DNA of 5,324 bases from Lachnospiraceae bacterium UBA5899. GTDB taxonomy: Bacteria > Bacillota > Clostridia > Lachnospirales > Lachnospiraceae. Position numbers and translations under genes: made by a program. Each line of letters begins with the position of its first letter. Within the stretch, counting starts at the first letter, position 1. The stretch covers positions 26,578-31,901 of the forward strand of contig DJEL01000047.1 of assembly GCA_002432425.1 (NCBI GenBank), in the 5' to 3' direction. Shown here piece after piece: positions 1-5,324 of this stretch. The notes below the pieces were generated by a model. That model made no database searches. It saw only the letters and a list, made by a program, of their open reading frames with translations, and was not told the DNA's origin.

Positions 1-1028
1 GCCTTGGTAGTAACTTCCATAGCAACTTCTGCAGCGTATAACTTAGCCATAGCTGCTTCTACAGAATAGCTTACCTTAGGATTGGTTGCATATTCTGCCT
101 TCTTCATTGCTGCCTTGTAAACAAGCAGCTTAGCAGCTTCTACCTTGGTTGCCATATCTGCTAACTGGAACTGGGTGTTCTGGAAAGCGGAAATGGAACG
201 TCCGAACTGCTTTCTTTCCTTGGTGTAAGCAACAGTTCTGTCAAGAGCGCCTTCTGCAATACCAAGTGCCTGAGCAGCGATACCGATACGTCCGCCGTCC
301 AGAGTATGCATTGCAATCTTGAAGCCCTGTCCCTGCTTGCCAAGCATGTTCTCCTTGGGAATTCTGCAGTCTGTGAAAATCAGTTCATATGTGGATGAAC
401 CGCGGATACCCATCTTCTTTTCCTTGGTACCGAAAGTAAATCCGGGAGTTCCTTTTTCTACGATAAATGCGGAGATTTCCTTTAAGGTCTTGGTTCCCTT
501 TGTAACGGTACCGGTTACAGCAAAAATTACATATACGTCTGCTTCTTTACCGTTGGTAATGAAAATCTTGGAGCCGTTTAATACATATTCATCGCCGTCA
601 AGTACAGCCTTGGTCTGCTGACCCTGTGCATCGGTACCTGCGCCGGGCTCGGTAAGACCGAATGCGCCGAGCTTTTCACCCTTTGCAAGGGGAACTAAGT
701 ATTTCTGCTTCTGCTCTTCGGTACCGAAGGTCAGGATGGGGTCGCAGCAAAGAGAGGTATGTGCGGAAACGATAACGCCTGTGGTACCGCATACCTTAGA
801 GAGCTCTTCTACGCAAAGTACATAGGTAAGAGCGTCTGTGCCCTGTCCGCCGTACTGTTCGGGAACGGGAATTCCGAGGAAACCGTTCTTTGCCATTTTT
901 TCAACTGTTCCGCGAGGGAATGCTTCCGTTTCATCAACCTCCTGTGCAAGAGGCTTTACTTCTTTTTCTGCGAACTCTTTAAAAAGAGAACGCGCCATTT
1001 CATGTTCTTTTTTCAAAGTAAAATCCAT
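1..1028 (-). CDS. bcd: Butyryl-CoA dehydrogenase, short-chain acyl-CoA dehydrogenase family (C-terminus beyond window)
   Basis: FAD-dependent cytoplasmic enzyme that reduces crotonyl-CoA to butyryl-CoA. In clostridia it acts with EtfAB, coupling this step to ferredoxin reduction by flavin-based electron bifurcation (family knowledge). I translated the open frame by hand from the ATG at 1028-1026; it runs without a stop for 342 codons to the edge. Acyl-CoA dehydrogenase signatures are present: FGLTEPGAGTDA at residues 123-134, KIFITNG at 154-160, LDGGRIG from 243, and the FAD-contacting ERKQFGR at 271-277. The family is about 380 residues long, so roughly 40 are missing. The catalytic Glu (near residue 367 in Megasphaera Bcd) is therefore outside the window and cannot be checked. 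The start is supported by GGAGGA at 1038-1043, nine bases upstream. It lies 63 bases after hbd on the same strand, as the fourth pathway gene. Etf genes are expected next. An isobutyryl- or other short-chain acyl-CoA dehydrogenase is less likely given the operon. Confidence 0.95.
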   Translation of the reverse strand, partial: MDFTLKKEHEMARSLFKEFAEKEVKPLAQEVDETEAFPRGTVEKMAKNGFLGIPVPEQYGGQGTDALTYVLCVEELSKVCGTTGVIVSAHTSLCCDPILTFGTEEQKQKYLVPLAKGEKLGAFGLTEPGAGTDAQGQQTKAVLDGDEYVLNGSKIFITNGKEADVYVIFAVTGTVTKGTKTLKEISAFIVEKGTPGFTFGTKEKKMGIRGSSTYELIFTDCRIPKENMLGKQGQGFKIAMHTLDGGRIGIAAQALGIAEGALDRTVAYTKERKQFGRSISAFQNTQFQLADMATKVEAAKLLVYKAAMKKAEYATNPKVSYSVEAAMAKLYAAEVAMEVTTK

Positions 1029-1091
1029 GATTACTTTTCCTCCATACAATCTATTCTTTAATCATAAGCACTTTACGCTGCGGAAAGCTGC

Positions 1092-1931
1092 TTATTTTGC
1101 ATAGTCATAGAAGCCCTTGCCGGTCTTCTTTCCAAGCTTGCCTGCACGAACCATCTTACGAAGAAGGGGATGAGGACGATACTTGGGATCTCCGGTTTCG
1201 TTCTGCAGTACTTCCATGATGGCAAGTACGATATCCAGACCTACTAAGTCACCCAGAGCAAGAGGTCCCATAGGATGGGATGCGCCAAGCTTCATAGCTT
1301 CATCGATGTCGGCTACGCTTGCGATACCGTCAGCATAGATACCGATTGCTTCGTTAATCATAGGGATTAAGATTCTGTTTACAACGAAACCGGGAGCTTC
1401 CTTAACTTCTACGGGAGTCTTGCCGATTTCGGTTGCGATTGCCTTAATCTTTTCTACTAATTCTACCGGAGTATTTTCACCGGCGATAACTTCTACCAGC
1501 TTCATTCTGTCTGCAGGATTGAAGAAGTGCATACCGATCATGGGTCTATCAAGACCTGCACCGATTTCGGTAATGGAAAGGGAAGATGTGTTGGTTGCAA
1601 AGATGCAGTCAGGCTTTACAATAGCTTCCAGTTCCTTGAATGTGGTCTTCTTAATCTGCATATTTTCAGGAGCAACTTCGATAACTAAGTCGCAGTCTGT
1701 GCAGATGTCCTTTAAGCCTGTTGTAATCTTGGCAGCGATAGCGTCTGCTTTCTCCTGTGTGATTTTTTCCTTGCCTACGAGGAAGTTCAGATTCCTTAAA
1801 ATTCTGCCCTTTCCTCCATCAGCAAATTCCTGCTTGATGTCGCAAAGACATACTTCATAACCATCTGTCATTGCAAATGCCTGTGCAATTCCGGCACCCA
1901 TGGTACCTGCACCAATAATACCTACTTTCAT
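1092..1931 (-). CDS. hbd: 3-hydroxybutyryl-CoA dehydrogenase
   Basis: Cytoplasmic enzyme that reduces acetoacetyl-CoA to 3-hydroxybutyryl-CoA, the second step of butyrate synthesis. The 279-residue protein is full length for the bacterial family (about 280). An N-terminal Rossmann fold carries the dinucleotide-binding GAGTMG at residues 7-12. The catalytic set aligns with the clostridial enzyme: Ser116 in NTSSLS, His135 in GMHFFNP, Glu147 in KLVEV, and Asn185 in GFVVNR. The His-Glu and His-Asn spacings (12 and 50) match those of the Clostridium butyricum enzyme. The C-terminal helical domain ends with the typical GKKTGKGFYDY. The start ATG at 1931-1929 is preceded by a perfect AAGGAGG at 1939-1945 with a 7-base spacer. 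It follows crt by 32 bases and precedes bcd by 63, so co-transcription is very likely. NADH rather than NADPH preference is typical of clostridial Hbd but was not derived here. Confidence 0.97.
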   Translation of the reverse strand: MKVGIIGAGTMGAGIAQAFAMTDGYEVCLCDIKQEFADGGKGRILRNLNFLVGKEKITQEKADAIAAKITTGLKDICTDCDLVIEVAPENMQIKKTTFKELEAIVKPDCIFATNTSSLSITEIGAGLDRPMIGMHFFNPADRMKLVEVIAGENTPVELVEKIKAIATEIGKTPVEVKEAPGFVVNRILIPMINEAIGIYADGIASVADIDEAMKLGASHPMGPLALGDLVGLDIVLAIMEVLQNETGDPKYRPHPLLRKMVRAGKLGKKTGKGFYDYAK

Positions 1932-1963
1932 TGTAGTTCCTCCTTGTATGTGAATTGTTTTCC

Positions 1964-2749
1964 TTAACGGTTTTTGAACGGCTCTTTTATTTTTTCCTTA
2001 TTCTTGTCAAGGAAAAATGCCATGCCGTACTTCTGGTCTTCGGATTCGAAGCAGTCACCGAACAGCTTCTCTTCCAGTGCTACTGCCGCATCCATGTCGA
2101 GGTCTAAGCCTTCATTGATTGCTTTCTTGCAGTTGCGGACAGCAATAGGCGCATTCTTTGCAATGCCTGCTGCCATTTTCTCTGCTGCGGGAAGAAGCTC
2201 TTCCTGTGTGTAAACAGCATTTACCAGACCGATTCTGTATGCTTCGTCAGCCTTAATGTTTCTTGCTGTGTAAATCATCTGCTTAGCCATGCCTGCGCCG
2301 ACAAGTCTTGCCAGTCTCTGGGTACCGCCGAATCCGGGGGTAATGCCGAGACCTACTTCAGGCTGTCCGAATACAGCGTTGTCGGAACAGATTCTGATGT
2401 CACAGCTCATGGAAATCTCACATCCGCCGCCTAATGCAAAGCCGTTTACGGCTGCAATAACGGGAATGGGGAAAGTTTCGATTTTACGGAATACGTCGTT
2501 GCCCTTCTTGCCGAAAGCTTCGCCTTCTGCTTTGGTCAGGGTGCTCATTTCTCCGATATCTGCGCCTGCTACGAAGGACTTGGTGCCTGCGCCGGTTAAG
2601 ATTAAACATCTTACTTCGTCAAGGTTTACGGCATCCAGAGTCGCATTTAATTCGTCGAGTACCTGGGAATTCAGAGCATTTAATGCCTTTTCGCGGTTGA
2701 TGGTGATAATACCGGTCTGGCCTTTCTGTTCATATAAAATATAATCCAT
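1964..2749 (-). CDS. crt: Crotonase (3-hydroxybutyryl-CoA dehydratase), enoyl-CoA hydratase family
   Basis: Cytoplasmic enzyme that dehydrates 3-hydroxybutyryl-CoA to crotonyl-CoA, the step between Hbd and Bcd. At 261 residues it has the normal length of a bacterial crotonase. The oxyanion-hole segments are FVAGADI (59-65) and ALGGGCE (105-111). The two acid/base glutamates of true hydratases are both present: Glu111 in GGGCE and Glu131 in FGQPEVGLG. They are 20 apart, as are Glu144 and Glu164 of the rat enzyme. PGFGGTQRL (138-146) is the usual following motif. Because both glutamates are kept, a hydratase is favoured over isomerase or decarboxylase members of the superfamily; the operon context points to the C4 substrate. 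The start ATG at 2749-2747 has AAAGAGGAG at 2756-2764 with a 6-base spacer. The gap to thl (82 bases) is the longest inside the operon and contains a stem-loop. Confidence 0.96.
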   Translation of the reverse strand: MDYILYEQKGQTGIITINREKALNALNSQVLDELNATLDAVNLDEVRCLILTGAGTKSFVAGADIGEMSTLTKAEGEAFGKKGNDVFRKIETFPIPVIAAVNGFALGGGCEISMSCDIRICSDNAVFGQPEVGLGITPGFGGTQRLARLVGAGMAKQMIYTARNIKADEAYRIGLVNAVYTQEELLPAAEKMAAGIAKNAPIAVRNCKKAINEGLDLDMDAAVALEEKLFGDCFESEDQKYGMAFFLDKNKEKIKEPFKNR

Positions 2750-2782
2750 GATTGTCTCCTCTTTGTAACTGTCAAAACAGAT

Positions 2783-2813
2783 ACTCCGAAGCAGGATAGC
2801 CCCGCTCCGGAAT
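2783..2813 (-). promoter_or_regulatory. Intergenic stem-loop in the operon mRNA between thl and crt
   Basis: Read on the minus strand, 2813-2801 pairs with 2795-2783 around a 5-base loop (2800-2796), giving 13 continuous base pairs, three of them G-U. On the plus strand those three positions are A-C mismatches, so the structure is favoured only in the RNA of the operon strand. It starts 18 bases after the thl stop and ends 19 bases before the crt ribosome binding site. In the minus-strand RNA the hairpin is followed by a mixed GTATCTGTTTTG tail, not a clean run of U. It therefore looks less like a full terminator than like an attenuating, processing or mRNA-stabilising element that could set the ratio of thl to the downstream genes. 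In the plus direction a run of seven T follows, but the weaker stem argues against a plus-strand terminator. Confidence 0.6.
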
Positions 2814-2831
2814 GCTTTTTTTGATTCTTAA

Positions 2832-4016
2832 TTAGTCTTCAATTTTAACAATGGTAGAGCATCCCATACCACCGCCGATACACAGGGTAGCAAGACCTGT
2901 CTTAGCGCCCTTTGCCTGCATCTCATGAAGCAGGGTAACAAGGATACGGGCACCGGAAGCACCGACGGGATGTCCGAGTGCGATAGCACCGCCGTTCGGG
3001 TTGAGCTGCTTGTCCACATCAATGCCGAGTTCCTTACCTACTGCTACGGATTGTGCTGCGAATGCTTCGTTTGCTTCGATGATGTCGAAGTCTTCAATCT
3101 TCATGCCGGTCTTAGCCATTACCTTCTTGGTGGAAGCTACGGGACCGATACCCATTACTTCGGGTCTTACACCTGCAAGTGCGCCTGCTACGAAAGTAGC
3201 CATGGGCTTAACACCTAATTCTTTTGCTTTTTCTTCGCTCATAACAACGATTGCTGCTGCACCGTCGTTGATACCGGAAGCATTACCTGCGGTAACGAAT
3301 CCGTCTTTGTTGATGGTGCGGAGTTTTGCAAGAGCTTCCATGGTGGAGCCGTGACGAGGTCCTTCATCTACCTTGAACTCTACCATTTCTTTTTTCTTCT
3401 TAACCATAACGGGAACGATTTCTTTTTCAAATGCGCCGCTGTTCTGGGCTGCTTCTGCCTTCTGCTGGCTCTTTAATGCGAACTCATCCAGCTCTTCTCT
3501 GGTAAGTCCCCACTCTCTGCAGATATTGTCTGCAGTGGTAATCATATGGTAATTGTTGAATGCATCCCAAAGTGCATCGTTTACCATGGTATCTACTAAA
3601 GTACCGTTGTTCATACGGTAACCGAAACGAGCCTGGGGAACTGCATAAGGAGCCATGGACATGTTTTCCATACCGCCTGCAACTACTACATCAGCATCTC
3701 CTGCCATAATCATCTGTGCTGCCTGGTTTACACAGTTAAGACCGGAACCGCAGACAACGTTCATGGTAACTGCTGGTACTTCGATGGGAAGACCTGCTTT
3801 GATGGATGCCTGACGTGCTACGTTCTGACCCTGGCCTGCCTGGATTACACATCCCATGTAAACCTGGTCAACATCTTCCGGCTTTACTCCGGCTCTGTTT
3901 AATGCTTCTTTAATAACGATTGCACCCAATTCGGGTGCAGGTGTTGTGCTTAAAGAACCACCCATGGTACCGATTGCGGTACGGCATGCTCCAGCTAAAA
4001 CTACTTTTCTTGCCAT
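2832..4016 (-). CDS. thl: Acetyl-CoA acetyltransferase (biosynthetic thiolase)
   Basis: Condenses two acetyl-CoA to acetoacetyl-CoA, the entry step of the pathway, in the cytoplasm. The 394-residue protein is full length (the family is about 392). Catalytic residues are all visible: nucleophilic Cys89 in VVCGSG, His349 in ALGHPVG, and Cys379 in the C-terminal CIGGGMG. They match Cys89, His348 and Cys378 of Zoogloea PhaA. GGMENMS (114-120) and NEAFAAQ (316-322) are further thiolase signatures. Length, the M-E-N-M-S loop and the operon favour the biosynthetic acetoacetyl-CoA class over a degradative long-chain thiolase. The start ATG at 4016-4014 has GGAGGAG at 4024-4030 with a 7-base spacer. 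It is the first gene of the thl-crt-hbd-bcd cluster, 112 bases after the M23 peptidase gene, and the gap carries promoter-like elements. The reactive-site cysteine pair is the one reported to form a regulatory disulfide in Clostridium acetobutylicum ThlA; whether that happens here is unknown. Confidence 0.97.
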   Translation of the reverse strand: MARKVVLAGACRTAIGTMGGSLSTTPAPELGAIVIKEALNRAGVKPEDVDQVYMGCVIQAGQGQNVARQASIKAGLPIEVPAVTMNVVCGSGLNCVNQAAQMIMAGDADVVVAGGMENMSMAPYAVPQARFGYRMNNGTLVDTMVNDALWDAFNNYHMITTADNICREWGLTREELDEFALKSQQKAEAAQNSGAFEKEIVPVMVKKKKEMVEFKVDEGPRHGSTMEALAKLRTINKDGFVTAGNASGINDGAAAIVVMSEEKAKELGVKPMATFVAGALAGVRPEVMGIGPVASTKKVMAKTGMKIEDFDIIEANEAFAAQSVAVGKELGIDVDKQLNPNGGAIALGHPVGASGARILVTLLHEMQAKGAKTGLATLCIGGGMGCSTIVKIED

Positions 4017-4040
4017 TGCTTTTCTCCTCCAAAACCTTTC

Positions 4041-4068
4041 ATTTTATAGATTGTTATTTTTTTGTCAT
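4041..4068 (-). promoter_or_regulatory. Candidate proximal promoter of thl
   Basis: On the minus strand ATGACA (4068-4063, 5 of 6 to the sigma-A -35 consensus) is followed after 16 bases by TAAAAT (4046-4041, 5 of 6 to the -10). The predicted transcription start would be near 4034, giving a short leader of about 18 bases that still contains the GGAGGAG ribosome binding site. The region is AT-rich, so chance matches are likely. It competes with the distal candidate at 4083-4117. Confidence 0.35.
4051..4068. promoter_or_regulatory. Possible Rex (redox repressor) operator upstream of thl
   Basis: The plus strand reads TTGTTATTTTTTTGTCAT. Against the clostridial Rex consensus TTGTTAANNNNTTAACAA it matches 6 of 7 in one half and 4 of 7 in the other, 10 of 14 in total. 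It lies between the proximal -35 and -10 (overlapping the -35), or just downstream of the distal start, so binding could repress either promoter. Rex is known to control butyrate and alcohol genes in Clostridium acetobutylicum. Here the match is imperfect and T-rich, so the call is tentative. Confidence 0.3.
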
Positions 4069-4082
4069 TTCTATCAAGTCCC

Positions 4083-4117
4083 ATTTTATCATAGCATTTT
4101 AGGTTTTGCAATGGAAA
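4083..4117 (-). promoter_or_regulatory. Candidate distal promoter of thl
   Basis: Two overlapping readings on the minus strand fit sigma-A. The first is TGC-TATGAT, an extended -10 (4096-4088), with TTTCCA (4117-4112) 18 bases upstream. The second is TTGCAA (4111-4106), 17 bases, then TAAAAT (4088-4083). Either would start transcription around 4076-4081 and give a 5' leader of about 60-65 bases. It lies just beyond the stop codon of the M23 gene, as expected for an independent operon promoter. Confidence 0.4.
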
Positions 4118-4128
4118 AACAAAAAAAC

Positions 4129-5220
4129 TCACTGGGAAATCTTTTCTTTTTGCAGGTAGAGTGTTACCGCCGGGTCGCGGATGTCCGAAACCCGTTTCCA
4201 TTCCTTCGTTCCTTCCACTTTTGCAGCCTCACTTTGGTGTCTGCTTAAGAACATGGTAAGCGGATAAACGTTTATCCAGATTTCATGGTCGCTCTCTTTC
4301 TGGGACTCATCAAATACGAGTTCCATTCCCCAGTGCAGGTGGGTCACTTTGATGTTGTTGGTGTTTTCCGTGGTGCTGTAACCGGTGTGCCCCATATAGC
4401 CGATGACATCCCCCGCCGTCACCGCACTGCCTTCCTTTAAGTCTTCCGCATAGGGGTAGTTCTGACGCAGATGGGCGTAATAATAATAGCGTTTTTTGTC
4501 GAAGCTGCGGATGCCGATGCGCCAGCCTCCGTACTGATTCCAGCCGATTGCCTCCACGTAACCGGACTCAACGGCGATAATCGGTGTACCAACCTGTCCC
4601 ATCATGTCATGGCCCAGATGCTGCCTTTTATAGCCGTAGCTTCTTCCCGCTCCGAAATCGTCATAGTGGCTGTATTCAAAGCCTTTTGCAATGGGGGAAT
4701 AGGCTTTCAGTCCGTATACCTTTTCCCAGATGCTGCTTCCGTCCTCCGCCCTGACCTCTCTTTCAAATTCTCCCACCATGCCGCCTAAAACCGTACGGTA
4801 AGCTTCTTCATAATAAGAATAATATTCGTTGTCCTTCATCAGTTCTTTCATGGTAAGTCCTTTTTCCGCCGTGAGTTTTTCCGTGACCTTCGCGATATCT
4901 TTCTTTATGCTTTTCTCATGAGAGTCAAATTCCCCGCCGTATCTGGTCCCGAGATAGGCAAGCAGCTCCACCCAGTCAAAATGCACATCCTGTTCGTAGC
5001 TTTCCACATCCGTGCGGTAGGCTTCGCAGAGCGCCGTATAGCTGACATCAAAATCCACCCATTTGATATAACCGTCACTGACTGCCTCCACCATCCAGTC
5101 CTGCTGTTCCGCATTCTTCCTGCCTGTCCATATTCCCGCCAGCGCAATCAGGCACAGCACCAGCTCCGCTGCCACAGCAAACTGTAAAATGCGGATTTTC
5201 CGTTTCTTTTTTTCTTCCAT
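4129..5220 (-). CDS. Membrane-anchored M23 (LytM-type) zinc metallopeptidase
   Basis: Probable extracytoplasmic peptidoglycan endopeptidase of 363 residues. The N-terminus is lysine-rich (EEKKKRKIR), followed by a hydrophobic stretch at about residues 11-31, consistent with an uncleaved signal anchor. A charged, largely helical-looking middle region (about 60-165) precedes the peptidase domain. The M23 metal site is intact: His201 and Asp205 in the HxxxD motif HLGHD, then GTPIIAVESG, catalytic-type His250 in YYYYAHL, and HLH at 294-296 with His296 as the third zinc ligand. All motifs being present suggests an active enzyme rather than a degenerate LytM regulator such as EnvC. The frame also runs upstream to a TTG at 5295-5293, but the ATG at 5220 is chosen because it places the basic residues and anchor at the very N-terminus and has a G-rich site in front. 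Codon choice looks more GC-rich at third positions than in the butyrate genes. The substrate and physiological role are not evident, and no functional link to butyrate synthesis is seen. Confidence 0.85.
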   Translation of the reverse strand: MEEKKKRKIRILQFAVAAELVLCLIALAGIWTGRKNAEQQDWMVEAVSDGYIKWVDFDVSYTALCEAYRTDVESYEQDVHFDWVELLAYLGTRYGGEFDSHEKSIKKDIAKVTEKLTAEKGLTMKELMKDNEYYSYYEEAYRTVLGGMVGEFEREVRAEDGSSIWEKVYGLKAYSPIAKGFEYSHYDDFGAGRSYGYKRQHLGHDMMGQVGTPIIAVESGYVEAIGWNQYGGWRIGIRSFDKKRYYYYAHLRQNYPYAEDLKEGSAVTAGDVIGYMGHTGYSTTENTNNIKVTHLHWGMELVFDESQKESDHEIWINVYPLTMFLSRHQSEAAKVEGTKEWKRVSDIRDPAVTLYLQKEKISQ

Positions 5221-5223
5221 ATG

Positions 5224-5231
5224 CCACCCCC
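5224..5231 (-). promoter_or_regulatory. Probable ribosome binding site of the M23 peptidase gene
   Basis: On the minus strand GGGGGTGG lies 3 bases before the ATG at 5220, with its GGGGG part 6 bases away. It is a non-canonical Shine-Dalgarno compared with the AAGGAGG or GGAGGA sites of the butyrate genes. It still supports this ATG over the upstream in-frame TTG at 5295, which has no purine-rich site in front of it. Confidence 0.45.
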
Positions 5232-5300
5232 ACACACAATTTTCTATGCATGTATATGTTGTAAGCTCTGCTAAATATGCCTCGCTTTCCCGCAATATAA

Positions 5301-5324
5301 GAGGGGCTGTCGCACTAATGTGCG
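5301..5324. terminator. Left half of a GC-rich palindrome, probable terminator cut by the window end
   Basis: The plus strand shows GAGGGGCTGT followed by CGCAC, loop TAAT, GTGCG, and then the window ends. The visible 5-bp stem is perfect. The GGGGCTGT before it has no partner inside the window, but would pair if the next bases are ACAGCCCC. That would make a stem of at least 13 bp, typical of an intrinsic terminator, probably ending the gene that lies to the right. Only the 5-bp stem is actually seen. Confidence 0.4.

Noticed and set aside
924..942. AGGAGG followed by ATG inside bcd (minus strand), suggesting an internal start
   Set aside because: The spacer is only 3 bases, the ATG is out of frame with bcd, and the frame closes after a few dozen codons with no recognisable product.
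1420..1860. 146-codon open frame on the plus strand antisense to hbd
   Set aside because: It lies wholly inside hbd, its translation resembles no protein family I know, and hbd has every catalytic residue. It is a frame shadow, as are the other plus-strand open frames at 319-621, 759-1104, 1974-2213, 2289-2744, 2925-3354, 4471-4788 and 4918-5187.
2783..2827. Plus-strand intrinsic terminator (hairpin followed by a run of T at 2815-2821)
   Set aside because: On the plus strand the stem has three A-C mismatches and there is no plus-strand gene upstream to terminate. The pairing favours the minus-strand RNA.
4108..4150. Intrinsic terminator for the M23 gene at the T-rich run after its stop
   Set aside because: The T-tract is there, but the only pairing upstream is a mismatched A/T stem. 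Without a GC-rich hairpin I did not call it a terminator.
4001..4201. 66-codon minus-strand frame spanning the M23 end, the gap and the thl start
   Set aside because: It overlaps both real genes in another frame and crosses the promoter region. Its ATG in the thl leader (AAAATGAAAGG) is also out of frame with thl.
5221..5295. 25-residue N-terminal extension of the M23 peptidase from a TTG
   Set aside because: The extension would bury the basic-plus-hydrophobic signal anchor, has no ribosome binding site, and starts at a rare start codon next to the edge palindrome. The ATG at 5220 fits better.
1..5324. CRISPR arrays, tRNA or rRNA genes, insertion sequences, prophage or defence genes
   Set aside because: Nothing in the window supports any of these; the sequence is almost entirely the five coding regions and short gaps.

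Overview
The window reads as one stretch of the minus strand of a butyrate-producing Firmicute, most likely a Lachnospiraceae-type clostridium. This rests on protein character, on strong AAGGAGG-type ribosome binding sites, on AT-rich intergenic DNA, and on the gene order thl-crt-hbd-bcd, which as far as I recall is reported from Butyrivibrio and related gut butyrate producers. The family-level assignment is an inference, and I cannot name a species.

All genes are on the minus strand, so they are transcribed from high to low coordinates. From the right edge there is half of a GC-rich palindrome (about 5301-5324, cut by the window end). Next comes a membrane-anchored M23 metallopeptidase (4129-5220). 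A 112-base gap (4017-4128) holds candidate promoters and a Rex-like site. The central butyrate pathway follows: acetyl-CoA acetyltransferase thl (2832-4016), crotonase crt (1964-2749), 3-hydroxybutyryl-CoA dehydrogenase hbd (1092-1931) and butyryl-CoA dehydrogenase bcd (1-1028, C-terminus beyond the left edge). The four enzymes act in sequence: two acetyl-CoA become acetoacetyl-CoA (Thl), then 3-hydroxybutyryl-CoA (Hbd), crotonyl-CoA (Crt) and butyryl-CoA (Bcd). Bcd normally works with the electron-transfer flavoprotein EtfAB, whose genes would be expected just past the left edge.

The genes are a known pathway and I found no previously undescribed system. The points most worth a second look are non-coding. 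A 13-bp stem-loop lies between thl and crt, and its G-U pairs show that it folds in the operon mRNA and not in the opposite strand. An imperfect match to the clostridial Rex operator lies in front of thl. Repeated TAAAATG elements lie in the same promoter region. The many open frames on the plus strand are antisense shadows of these genes.
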